DNA from: Legionella sp. PC997 | GTDB taxonomy: Bacteria; Pseudomonadota; Gammaproteobacteria; Legionellales; Legionellaceae | NCBI RefSeq assembly: GCF_014109825.1 | Contig: NZ_CP059576.1 | Location: 1,700,001-1,764,000, forward strand | Direction: 5' to 3' | Length of the DNA: 64,000 nt | Shown: positions 47,462 to 56,492 of the stretch, piece after piece | How the letters are laid out: every line of letters starts with the position of its first letter | How positions within the stretch are numbered: position 1 is the stretch's first letter | Position numbers and translations under genes: made by a program | Notes under the pieces: model-generated | What the model saw: only the letters and a program-made list of their open reading frames with translations | Databases searched by the model: none | Told to the model about the DNA's origin: nothing

Positions 47462-48697
47462 TTAAACATCATTGGTATCTGGTTGATGTGAGCGATAGTG
47501 CCAAAATTTTGGAAAGGCTACACAACAAGTGGCTACTCCTACAACACATAATATTCCACCTGATATTAATGCAGTGGGAATGCTAAAACTCGAAGCGATA
47601 AATCCTGCGCGCGTATCACCCAATTTAGGCCCGCTTAAATAACTGATCATTTCAATTCCTGCTAATCGGCCCCGGTATTCTGTGGGAATGGTGTTATTCC
47701 ATAAGGTAGTTCGAAATATTCCACTTATCGCATCAAAAGCTCCTGAGAGTGCTAAGAAAAACAAAACCAACCAAAGTGAATATGATAAACCAAATCCGAT
47801 GATGGCAGCGCCCCACAATGCTGCGGCAATCGCAATGGCTCTACCATCATGATTTATTTTCGACGTCCAGCCACTGAAAAATGAAACAATCAATGCCCCT
47901 ACAGCTGGAGCAGAATAAAGTAAACCTAAAGTTTTTGCCCCCCCTAGAGATTGAGCTATGGCAGGAAGCAAGGAATTAGGCCATGCAAAAACCATCGCAA
48001 TAAAATCGATAATGTAGCTTCCCATTAGTTCTTGCCGATTAAAAGCAAAGAAAATTCCTTGTTTTAGAGAAGATAGGATGGAAGGGTGTTTCTCCACGAG
48101 AGGTTTAGGTATGTTATGAATTAGGATTAAAGCAATTAATGATAAAAAAAATGTCATTAAGTCTATTAAAAACGTGATCACAATGCCGTAGTGAGCGATA
48201 ATAAGTCCGGAAATAGCCGGGGCAATAATCATACAAAAACTGAATTTAAATGTAGCGAGTGCTCCTACTTTTTTGTAATCCTTCGGGTTAACGATTTGTT
48301 GCATAACACTATCATATGCAGGACGATGTAAGCCGGTGATTGCGGACATAGAAGCTGAAACAATAAAAATGAGGCTCAGCGAAGGAGAGGTTTGATAGGA
48401 GTTAAGGGCCAGCATGCAGCATCCTATTGCAAGAAGTAACTCACTGATAATCAATAACCCTCGGCGATTGTAGCGATCAGCAAATACCCCACCAATTAAT
48501 GCGGTGATTAATAGAGGTAATAACTGAGCTAAACTTAATAATCCAACAGCGAAAGTCGATTGGGTAATTTGATAAATCTGATAGGGCAGTGCAACATTGC
48601 TTATCATCGTACCGATAAACGAAATGAATTGCCCCAAATACAGTAACCTGAAGTCACGATTTGTTTTAAGCAGGGAAAGATCTAAGAAGGAGCTCAT
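47462..48697 (-). CDS. Major facilitator superfamily transporter (MFS_3/EntS-like)
   Basis: 411 residues, 12 predicted membrane segments. The loop 2-3 motif GGVFADRYNRRGLLIISELL and the early TNRDFRLLYLGQFISFIG are typical of the EntS-like drug/siderophore exporter group. Single gene, divergent from the MHS transporter. Substrate unknown. Confidence 0.82.
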   Translation of the reverse strand: MSSFLDLSLLKTNRDFRLLYLGQFISFIGTMISNVALPYQIYQITQSTFAVGLLSLAQLLPLLITALIGGVFADRYNRRGLLIISELLLAIGCCMLALNSYQTSPSLSLIFIVSASMSAITGLHRPAYDSVMQQIVNPKDYKKVGALATFKFSFCMIIAPAISGLIIAHYGIVITFLIDLMTFFLSLIALILIHNIPKPLVEKHPSILSSLKQGIFFAFNRQELMGSYIIDFIAMVFAWPNSLLPAIAQSLGGAKTLGLLYSAPAVGALIVSFFSGWTSKINHDGRAIAIAAALWGAAIIGFGLSYSLWLVLFFLALSGAFDAISGIFRTTLWNNTIPTEYRGRLAGIEMISYLSGPKLGDTRAGFIASSFSIPTALISGGILCVVGVATCCVAFPKFWHYRSHQPDTNDV

Positions 48698-48889
48698 TTC
48701 AGAATATCCAAATGTTTAAACAGCAGAATATGGAGATTATAAAAGAGGATTTTATGCTTTTTAATTGATTCAGTACAGTACAGGGGTCGAAATGATAAGT
48801 TTACACCTTCTTCAGGAGCTTAATTTTCTCGCTTTCTTTTTATAATTAATATAGGATTAATGAGTTAATCTAGTGTTATATATGGAATT

Positions 48890-50188
48890 ATGACAAAAAT
48901 ACGACAAGACCCCAAGTCAAAAGCTTCTAGAAGAATATCTCTTGCTAGTTTTGTGGGAACCACAATTGAATGGTATGATTTTTATCTTTTTGGAACTGCC
49001 TCCGCTTTATTTTTTAATATTCTTTTTTTCCCTAAAATTAGTCCTATTGCTGGAATCATGGCGGCTTATGCGACTTATGCAGTCGGTTTTTTTGCGAGAC
49101 CACTTGGAGGGCTTATCTTTGGTCACTTTGGAGACAGGGTAAGTAGAAAAAAAATGCTTATTTTCACTCTATGTTTGATGGGAGGGTCTACATTCTTAAT
49201 TGGATTACTACCCACTTATGAACAAATTGGAGTATTTGCACCGCTTCTACTAGTGATTTTGCGTTGTATTCAAGGAATAGCAGTTGGAGGTGAGTGGGCT
49301 GGAGCAGTTGTGATGTCTGCTGAGGTGAGTCGAGAAAAAGAAAGAGGGTTTTATTCAAGCTGGCCAAATTCAGGTGCTCCTTTTGGCTTAGTAATTTCCA
49401 TCGCAATATTTCTCGTATTTTCCGCACTCCCTCAAGAACAATTTTTATCCTGGGGATGGCGTATTCCTTTTTTACTGAGTTTCTTCGTTGTGCTTGTTGG
49501 TCTCTATATTCGTTTGCAGATTATGGAAAGTAAGATTTTTATTGAAGCAACAAAAAACAAACGTCCATCAAAAAGGCCGGCTTTGGAAATGCTTCATTCT
49601 CACTTTAGAAATTTTCTGTTGGCAATAGGCGCTCGTCTAATTGAAAGTGCATCATTTTATGTTCTCACTGTGTTTATCTTAAGTTATGGAACTTTTGAAT
49701 TGCATCTTTCAAAAACAATTCTCCTTTATGCTGTGATGGTAGGGGCAATTTTTGAAACTTTATTGATTCCTTATTTTGGTTCGCTTTCGGATAGAATTGG
49801 TAGGCGTCCGGTTTATATTACTGGGGCTTTATTAATGGCTTTATTTGCATTTCCATTCTTTTGGTTATTGCAAACAAAAAATACAGCATTGATTTTTTTG
49901 GCTGTAATTTTCGGAATGTGTATCCCTCATGCCATGATGCATGGTGCTCAAGGAGCCTTCTATTCAGAGCTTTTCAAAACACGAATTCGTTATAGTGGAA
50001 CTGCAATCGCTTATCATTTATCTGCTGCATTCTCTGGTGGATTAGCCCCTTTAATTGCTACTGGTCTCGTAGAATGGGCTCATGGATATACTTGGCCTGT
50101 ATCGATCTATCTGATTATTATGGCTGTGATTACTATAGTCAGTGTGTATTTATCTGTAGAAAGGGCACAAAAAGATATTTCCGCTTAA
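48890..50188 (+). CDS. MFS transporter of the metabolite:H+ symporter (MHS) family
   Basis: 432 residues, 12 membrane segments. TTIEWYDFYLFGTASALFFN at the N-terminus and FARPLGGLIFGHFGDRVSRKKML are diagnostic of ProP/ShiA/KgtP-type proton symporters, which import osmolytes or dicarboxylic and aromatic acids. Monocistronic. Confidence 0.85.
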   Translation: MTKIRQDPKSKASRRISLASFVGTTIEWYDFYLFGTASALFFNILFFPKISPIAGIMAAYATYAVGFFARPLGGLIFGHFGDRVSRKKMLIFTLCLMGGSTFLIGLLPTYEQIGVFAPLLLVILRCIQGIAVGGEWAGAVVMSAEVSREKERGFYSSWPNSGAPFGLVISIAIFLVFSALPQEQFLSWGWRIPFLLSFFVVLVGLYIRLQIMESKIFIEATKNKRPSKRPALEMLHSHFRNFLLAIGARLIESASFYVLTVFILSYGTFELHLSKTILLYAVMVGAIFETLLIPYFGSLSDRIGRRPVYITGALLMALFAFPFFWLLQTKNTALIFLAVIFGMCIPHAMMHGAQGAFYSELFKTRIRYSGTAIAYHLSAAFSGGLAPLIATGLVEWAHGYTWPVSIYLIIMAVITIVSVYLSVERAQKDISA

Positions 50189-50223
50189 TGTACGATTAAA
50201 ATGGTTTTTGTCTTACCGAATAT

Positions 50224-50862
50224 TCAATATTCATTTTTTATTGTATCTTTAGAAGCCATTACATCGCTCCATAGATCACGAATAAAGTCTGAATCTTGTA
50301 ACTCATGGATGGTAACAGCTGGGGGCAGAAGAGAATTAACTTCTGCAAAATGATTTTTTACAACCTCTCCTTGTAAAAAGTCTTTTAGATCCGTTATATA
50401 AGCAATAATACGTTCTTCAGGTAAACCCTCGATAATGGCTTCATGTTTTTTTACAAAATGAGAAACTTTTTTAGGTGATTCTTCAGGATTTAAATCGGTC
50501 AAATGATCCACTAGAGGCTCATACAAAGAAGATAACTCTATAACTCGTTCTGCTACTCCAACAACAAGACCATTCGTTCCATTTTCAACTTCTTTGTCTT
50601 TTAAAAAACTAGTGAATAAAACATCGAGAACAACGGTCCCTCCATAAGTAATAAGAGGCTTGTGTTCTGAGATGTATTTTGCAAGTGCCTCAATAGTGAC
50701 CCTATCAAAATTACCTCTCATCGGCAAACCATTATCCGGGAAAGTATCGTGAATTCTATAATAGGGGACGTCATGGTCTATGGTTGAGGCTAATTTACTA
50801 ATAACCTGGGATTTGGTTTTAAAGAAACCAAGGAATTGTTTTCCAATACTCATACCAACCAT
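50224..50862 (-). CDS. Uncharacterised protein
   Basis: 212 residues, soluble, mixed helical, no family recognised. Start at 50862 (MVGMSIGKQ) or, three codons later, 50853. Features a helical segment ESPKKVSHFVKKHEAIIEGLPEERIIAYITDL. No signal peptide. Lies among accessory genes, so an effector or lineage-specific role is conceivable, but nothing in the sequence proves it. Confidence 0.5.
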   Translation of the reverse strand: MVGMSIGKQFLGFFKTKSQVISKLASTIDHDVPYYRIHDTFPDNGLPMRGNFDRVTIEALAKYISEHKPLITYGGTVVLDVLFTSFLKDKEVENGTNGLVVGVAERVIELSSLYEPLVDHLTDLNPEESPKKVSHFVKKHEAIIEGLPEERIIAYITDLKDFLQGEVVKNHFAEVNSLLPPAVTIHELQDSDFIRDLWSDVMASKDTIKNEY

Positions 50863-51002
50863 CCAAATACATAGAATACTTCAAAAAATCGAAATTGATT
50901 AAAGTAGAGTGTGTATGTTTGATGACACATGTATTAATTATAGACATTATTTGGATTTAAAATAAAATAGAAAACACCCTGGAAGTTTTCTATCATCCAA
51001 TA

Positions 51003-52043
51003 TTATTCCATTTGATCCCTAGATTGTAACAAATCTTGTATTGGTTGAGGTAATATCGAACGCATCTTATATGTTATCTTTGCCTCATTTCTTTGCCAAA
51101 TAATACCTAAATAAATAATAGCAAAGCCAATAGCGGTCAAAACGACCGGGAATAAGTAACTGAAATTAAATACTCGAAATGCTAAATATCCTAGGTAAAA
51201 ACACGTTCCTAAAGCGCCAAATAGTACAAATACTTTTCTATTTAAAATAACTCCAACTAATATCAGTAAAAGATTAATGCACAGATAAATAAATTTAGAA
51301 AGTTCACTATCTGAATGTTGCGCACTCAGTCCTCCCCAAAAGGTCATAACTCCGAATATATAAAGCCAAAATGCATAGTCTGCTGATTGACTTGAGCGAA
51401 CATCAACCCAGAATGCAATTAATACGGTAATTATTCCAAAATACATAGAAACCATAGCACTTAACTCATAGGTATACGTATCTGGTTCAATCATGTACGT
51501 AAGATCCATAGACATGTACCAAAGAGTGACTGCAATGGGCATAATCATAAAGGGATAGCGGTACAGCCATGCCATTATAATTCCTACGATAAGAGTTCCA
51601 AGCTCCATGAAGATCCAGTTCCATTTAACGTAGATATGATAGTCCTGATACACCGTATTATCCGGTGGCCACCAACCCATGCCTTGTTGTAAACCATAGA
51701 TAGCAAGCGGAGTAAGACAGATGACAAAGGTCGCGCATATTCCTGCGGGTATTTTATGACCCGTATCATCTAACCTATGAGTAAGCGCTATACCTAAAAT
51801 GGAATAGCACAAGGAGAGAAATAAGATCCCCCAGCCTCCATACATTTCCCAACCTAAGTTCATGAACAATGTCATGGCCCCTATAGCTATAAGGCCACCA
51901 AAATAATAAAGAACGTTTGTTAAATTAAATCCTGCGCTTTGTTCGGGGAGGTTTTTTATGAATTCAATTAAATCATTTGCTTGTTTTTCTGTGATAATAT
52001 TAGCTTCAATGGCTTTATTCATCATATGCCGGGAAATTTTCAT
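51003..52043 (-). CDS. DUF2157-like polytopic membrane protein
   Basis: 346 residues. The short N-terminal cytoplasmic helix region (NKAIEANIITEKQANDLIEFI) is typical of DUF2157, followed by eight or more membrane segments. GGAG lies 5 bases before the ATG at 52043; an adjacent ATG at 52046 adds one residue. Function of the family is unknown. Confidence 0.7.
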   Translation of the reverse strand: MKISRHMMNKAIEANIITEKQANDLIEFIKNLPEQSAGFNLTNVLYYFGGLIAIGAMTLFMNLGWEMYGGWGILFLSLCYSILGIALTHRLDDTGHKIPAGICATFVICLTPLAIYGLQQGMGWWPPDNTVYQDYHIYVKWNWIFMELGTLIVGIIMAWLYRYPFMIMPIAVTLWYMSMDLTYMIEPDTYTYELSAMVSMYFGIITVLIAFWVDVRSSQSADYAFWLYIFGVMTFWGGLSAQHSDSELSKFIYLCINLLLILVGVILNRKVFVLFGALGTCFYLGYLAFRVFNFSYLFPVVLTAIGFAIIYLGIIWQRNEAKITYKMRSILPQPIQDLLQSRDQME

Positions 52044-52200
52044 CATATCTCCATAGCTGTGGAATGTGCTCCAATAATAAAAGTATAGCTAGATGAATGA
52101 AAATAAGATGCTTTTTTATATTTATTTAATGTTGGAACGTTAATTTTATTTCTTTGGCTCCAATCAAGAGGAACTAAATAAAAGGTATTTTAGCAAGAAA

Positions 52201-53085
52201 TTACATGGCGGGATTCTTTCTGCATAACATAATCGATTTATCAAATCTTAATAAAGCAGGAATAATTTGACTGCTATTTTCACATTGAAGTTTTTTTCTT
52301 ATATGTTCAAAATTCTTATCCACCGTTCGTTTTGAAACTTCTAGTATGCTGGCGATTCGAGGCAAACTGAAGCCATAATAATATAAATAAATGATTTCTT
52401 TCTCTTTATGAGTAAGTTTTTTACATGCCAAAAAGCTAAATGGCAACTGTGTAAAATCAAAGGTTTTATCAAAAAATTCAGCTACTGTTTGTGATTTATT
52501 CGCGTAATTTAAAATTTTATTGTGGAACGTGGGGGTAGGGTTTTTTTTATTAGCAAAAATTTCATTCACTTTTATTGTGAGTTCTTTGGGTAATATTAAT
52601 AAATTTTCTTTATTCAAGAGCTTACGACATTTATTTGCTATGTCTTCACACACTTTATCTAATATACCTAAATTATTTAATATAAAATTATTGGATTTAA
52701 TTGGATCAGAAGTCGAAGCCAGAGTAATTATTTCAGTAGAGAAGGTTTGTGGAGTATGATTTCTTTTTATAAAGTCATAAAAAAAAGTATAACCGCGATT
52801 AGTTACAACTCCTTTCAGCTTATCATCTAATAAATTATCCCCGACAATACTTGAGACATAATATTCATGATCTAATATTTCAATATCACTGAGTATTTGC
52901 TCTGCATAGAGTTCATCATGAAAAAAGTCACTTAATAAATACTGCTCCGACATAAGCTGGAAATAGTTACCATTTAAGTCATAATACATGTACCCCCAAT
53001 TACAAATTGGAGATTCATCGAAAATATGTTGGTAGACCTGGTCAAGCCAACCGGTATACATTTTCATTTTAGAAAATTGCAGCAT
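52201..53085 (-). CDS. LuxR-type transcriptional regulator
   Basis: 294 residues. The C-terminal LuxR helix-turn-helix (224-268: LTHKEKEIIYLYYYGFSLPRIASILEVSKRTVDKNFEHIRKK) is clear. The N-terminal 200 residues match no sensor domain I recognise; there is no phospho-acceptor receiver and no obvious autoinducer domain. Transcribed divergently from a binding-protein gene across 248 bases. Orphan LuxR regulators are common in Legionella. Confidence 0.75.
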   Translation of the reverse strand: MLQFSKMKMYTGWLDQVYQHIFDESPICNWGYMYYDLNGNYFQLMSEQYLLSDFFHDELYAEQILSDIEILDHEYYVSSIVGDNLLDDKLKGVVTNRGYTFFYDFIKRNHTPQTFSTEIITLASTSDPIKSNNFILNNLGILDKVCEDIANKCRKLLNKENLLILPKELTIKVNEIFANKKNPTPTFHNKILNYANKSQTVAEFFDKTFDFTQLPFSFLACKKLTHKEKEIIYLYYYGFSLPRIASILEVSKRTVDKNFEHIRKKLQCENSSQIIPALLRFDKSIMLCRKNPAM

Positions 53086-53333
53086 AGTAATCTCTCTACT
53101 CTTTGATCAAATTATAGTCTAATAAAATTGTTTTTTACTTCAAATAGCTAGAATACTCCCTGAGCCAAAGAGCTTATTACTTATTAAATGAGCACTTAAT
53201 AGAGATTGCATCGATTAACACTCAAATTTAATAAAAATGGCCGGCTTATTACTCAGAATGAAACAATCCAGTTTGTTCAATTTAAGAACATAAAATTAGG
53301 CTAAAATGAAAAGTAAATGGATAAGGAAGTTAC

Positions 53334-54047
53334 ATGCACATAAAAGCATTTCTAGCTTGCCTCTTATGCTCTATGCATTTGTTTGCGCAATCCGTTCTTA
53401 TTGGGACCTCAGACTCTGGTCCACCATTTAAAATGTTATTGAAAGATAAGGCCCACTTTTATGGTTTTGAAATTGATCTTATGGGTGAGATCTGCCAACG
53501 TGCTCAACTAGACTGTCATTTTACGAGCATCCCTTTCAAGGATTTATTTAATCAATTAGAACAGGGGCAAATTGATCTAGCCATAGGTTCGATTGTGATT
53601 ACCCCAGAGAGAGAAAAAAAATTTCTCTTCAGTCTACCTTATCTTATTGGTGGAGGCCAATATGCAACTAAATCATCGAGCGCAGTAAAAGAAATTAATG
53701 ACATTGTGGGTAAAATCGTGGGAATAGAAAGGGGAACCATTTTCAAAGCCTGGATCGCCTCACAATTTGGTGATGCAGCTCAAATACAGGAATATAATAC
53801 TTTGAATGAGGCATTACAGGCGCTAAACAACGAGGAGGTTGATGTAGTTATGTTCGATAAGGGGGTAGTTGAATTTTGGCTTGCTAATAGCAGTGGTCAG
53901 CTTAGGGTGGTCGGTGCCCCAACGGGTGCTGGTTATGGAGTTATGGCTAATAAGAATCATGAGGCGCTCATTGATACAATTAACAAATATCTTATTGAAT
54001 TAGAAAATGATGGCACTTATTTAAAGTTGTACCGGCGTTATTTTTAA
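53334..54047 (+). CDS. Periplasmic amino-acid-binding protein (SBP family 3), orphan
   Basis: 237 residues with a signal peptide (MHIKAFLACLLCSMHLFAQS) and the family 3 core (GTSDSGPPFKMLLKDKAHFYGFEIDLMGEIC, IDLAIGSIVITPEREKKFLFSLPY). No permease or ATPase is adjacent, so it either serves a transporter encoded elsewhere or acts as a sensor. Three cysteines fall in the N-terminal lobe. Confidence 0.82.
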   Translation: MHIKAFLACLLCSMHLFAQSVLIGTSDSGPPFKMLLKDKAHFYGFEIDLMGEICQRAQLDCHFTSIPFKDLFNQLEQGQIDLAIGSIVITPEREKKFLFSLPYLIGGGQYATKSSSAVKEINDIVGKIVGIERGTIFKAWIASQFGDAAQIQEYNTLNEALQALNNEEVDVVMFDKGVVEFWLANSSGQLRVVGAPTGAGYGVMANKNHEALIDTINKYLIELENDGTYLKLYRRYF

Positions 54048-54134
54048 CACTCTATTCTAAAAATTCGGTTGGTCTCAATTAGAGTGAGTATTTCATTCTC
54101 TTATTCAAATGATCCCAACCTATCTGAAACCCAG

Positions 54135-55067
54135 TTATTGTATGGAACAATTTTTTTGAGATTCTTTTTCTTGTTCTAGTATTTTATCCTGTTTAGGTTC
54201 TGCTTGTAACTGTTGTTTAAGCAAAACTAAGATTTTTAACAGATTACTTTCTCGTGTTGATTTTATTTGCTCTGGACTTATATTGCTCTGAGATTGATCT
54301 GCAGTTAAGTTATTACAGACTATAAACCCATCTCCTTTTTTTTGAATTTGGATTCCTGGAGTGTGGGGTCCGGTATTTATAGCTAAAGTATTTTCATTGA
54401 TTTTATACATTCCATAATCCGTGTTAAGAGGAATATGTTCTCGTATCGGAAGTTTAGAAAACCAGTTCTGAAAAGGCTTGTAGACTGTTAATGGCACATG
54501 TGTCCCTGTGTTTTGAGAAAAGACGATATTATTTACATCAAACGTAAAAAATCGAATTTGATCAAAAAAAGTTTGAGCTTTTTGCAATTCCTCGTTTAAT
54601 TTTTTAGAGGCATCCACAAAAGAGAGTTGCGGCTCAAGAAAATTTGCTATTAGATTAAGCAAGTCTGAGGGTAATTTTCCAAAAAAACTATTTGAAGTTC
54701 TTTGGGCTTGGGCAAGAAGAGGTGCCCATTTCTTTATTTCTGGTTTAAAGAGGAAACCATTTTTTTTCAATTCCTCTATAAATTCCAAAAACTTAGGATG
54801 ATTTGACGCTTCGAGTTTAGATTTTTCCCATTCATAACCATAAGCAGCTCTTAGCTCAAAGGCATATCGGTTAACCAGTGTAGTAAAGTGTTGGTTTGTT
54901 TTAATAGATAGGTGCTCCGGGAAAATTTTTTCTAAATTTTCAAGGAGTAAGGTTCCATAGAATTTATTCTGGAATCCATGGCGGTCTGAATTATTTTCTT
55001 CTAGATTTTTTATATATTGTTTTTTCCAAACTTCATAACTCATTTCAATTTCTAAATTGCTTTGCAC
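54135..55067 (-). CDS. F-box-like protein with acidic C-terminus, candidate Dot/Icm effector
   Basis: 310 residues, otherwise unknown. FFGKLPSDLLNLIANFLEP (128-146) has the LPxDLLxxIxxFL pattern of an F-box start. The last 30 residues are Glu/Gln/Lys-rich (KQDKILEQEKESQKNCSIQ), like the E-block of Dot/Icm secretion signals. GTG start at 55067 with GAGGAG upstream. PmrA-like half-sites lie 58 bases upstream. No membrane segments. The effector call is an inference from these three features. Confidence 0.55.
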   Translation of the reverse strand: MQSNLEIEMSYEVWKKQYIKNLEENNSDRHGFQNKFYGTLLLENLEKIFPEHLSIKTNQHFTTLVNRYAFELRAAYGYEWEKSKLEASNHPKFLEFIEELKKNGFLFKPEIKKWAPLLAQAQRTSNSFFGKLPSDLLNLIANFLEPQLSFVDASKKLNEELQKAQTFFDQIRFFTFDVNNIVFSQNTGTHVPLTVYKPFQNWFSKLPIREHIPLNTDYGMYKINENTLAINTGPHTPGIQIQKKGDGFIVCNNLTADQSQSNISPEQIKSTRESNLLKILVLLKQQLQAEPKQDKILEQEKESQKNCSIQ

Positions 55068-55124
55068 GATTTGCTCCTCAGTACAGATATTGAATCAATT
55101 GGTCTAGTCTAAAGATAACAACCT

Positions 55125-55144
55125 ATTATTAAATTATGCTTAAG
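55125..55144 (-). promoter_or_regulatory. PmrA-like tandem half-sites upstream of the F-box-like gene
   Basis: On the minus strand CTTAAGCAT and TTTAATAAT are separated by two bases (11-bp register), each agreeing with the cTTAATatT half-site at seven of nine positions. Distance to the start codon (58 bases) resembles the other two PmrA-like promoters in this window. Confidence 0.45.
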
Positions 55145-55177
55145 CCATTTAAGTAAAACTTGAAGATGCTATGAATC

Positions 55178-55274
55178 TTGAGCCGAATAAAAATTTTTAT
55201 TGGCTTGAAGGATGAGCCGAATATGTCTATTATTAAACTCATATAATGAGCCGAATAAAATGATTAATTGGCTC
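55178..55274 (+). promoter_or_regulatory. Operator cluster and promoter of the Fic gene
   Basis: TGAGCCGAATA occurs three times in the forward direction (55179, 55213, 55247). Two copies face inverted TTGGCT(C) arms (55200-55204 and 55269-55273), giving imperfect palindromes of about 25 bases. TATAAT at 55242-55247 is a perfect -10 wedged between the second copy (over the -35) and the third (over the start point). Geometry of a repressor site. Confidence 0.65.
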
Positions 55275-55287
55275 ACGAGAGGATCAA

Positions 55288-56451
55288 ATGAATAACACCA
55301 ATATCGAATGGATCTGGCAATTGCTAGATTGGCCAAAATTTCATTGGCAAGATCAACTCATACAACCTTTACTGCGCGAAGTACGATTAAAGCAAGGGAT
55401 TCTTATAGGTAAAACTGGAGCTATAGCAGCAGATATCTCTTTAGAATCGGCCCTGGATACTTTATTACAAAATATAATTGCCTCTTCAGCAATTGAAGGG
55501 GAACAATTGAATGTACAATCCGTTCGCTCTTCACTTGCAAAACGCATTGGATTGCATTTAAAGCAACCTTATCCAACCTCGGAGCGTTCGGAAGGTTTAG
55601 CACAAATGATGTTGGATGCCATTTATAATTTAAAATCCCCTTTATCCCTAGAGCGCTTGATGCAATGGCATAAATGGTTATTTCCCAATAATACACAGTC
55701 CATATTATATCCAATTCAAGCTGGCCAATTACGGGGTGACGAGCCCATGCAAGTTGTTTCTGGGCGAATTGACAATCCAACGGTGCATTATGAAGCGCCG
55801 CCAAAAGCTCGATTGGAGCATGAATTGAACAGGTTTATTGATTGGTTTAACCAAAGCTTAAAGGACACAACACTTGATCCTTTATTACGGGCAGCGATTA
55901 CCCATTTCTGGTTTATCACAATCCATCCATTCGAAGATGGTAACGGCCGCATCACACGTGCTCTAACTGACTTGGCTTTAGCACAGGAGGATAAGCAGAG
56001 TATCCGCTTATATGCTATGTCGGCCACCATTCTTGCCCACCGAAATGATTATTATCAAATTTTGGAACAAAGTCAGCGGCAAACTACAAACATAACCCTA
56101 TGGCTGTCTTGGTTTTTAAAAACTTTAGACAATAGCATTCAAACTGCAATTGATAAGATTGATCAAACGCTTGCTAAAAGTCGTTTTTGGCAAGTTTTCC
56201 AAGAGTGTGAACTCTCCAAAGAGCAAATAAAAATTATTAATCTGATGTTTGATAATGGGGATGAAGCATTCGAACATGGAATAAGCGCAGCACAATATAA
56301 GAAAATAACTAAAGTAAGTAAGGCTACCGCGACAAGACATCTTGCTGATTTGCTTGAAAAAGGGTGTATTGAAAAATTACCCGGAGGAGGACGGAGCACG
56401 AGGTACCAAATTAAGACAAGCATTGTAGAGGTAAAGAAGCAAGATAGTTAA
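55288..56451 (+). CDS. Fic domain protein with DUF4172-like N-terminus and C-terminal winged helix
   Basis: 387 residues. The N-terminal DUF4172-like segment (IEWIWQLLDWPKFHWQ) is followed by the inhibitory helix SSAIEGE (Ser66, Glu70, Gly71; the SxxxEG class II pattern). The full Fic motif is HPFEDGNGRITRAL from His213. The C-terminal winged helix (YKKITKVSKATATRHLADLLEKGCIEKLPGGGRSTRYQI) should bind DNA. Fic enzymes transfer AMP or similar groups to Ser/Thr/Tyr. With operator repeats in its own promoter, self-repression is likely. This standalone type is widespread in bacteria, so it is probably not a secreted effector. Confidence 0.88.
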   Translation: MNNTNIEWIWQLLDWPKFHWQDQLIQPLLREVRLKQGILIGKTGAIAADISLESALDTLLQNIIASSAIEGEQLNVQSVRSSLAKRIGLHLKQPYPTSERSEGLAQMMLDAIYNLKSPLSLERLMQWHKWLFPNNTQSILYPIQAGQLRGDEPMQVVSGRIDNPTVHYEAPPKARLEHELNRFIDWFNQSLKDTTLDPLLRAAITHFWFITIHPFEDGNGRITRALTDLALAQEDKQSIRLYAMSATILAHRNDYYQILEQSQRQTTNITLWLSWFLKTLDNSIQTAIDKIDQTLAKSRFWQVFQECELSKEQIKIINLMFDNGDEAFEHGISAAQYKKITKVSKATATRHLADLLEKGCIEKLPGGGRSTRYQIKTSIVEVKKQDS

Positions 56452-56492
56452 AGCCGCTTACCCGAGGTAAGTCGACAAAAATAAGATTAACA

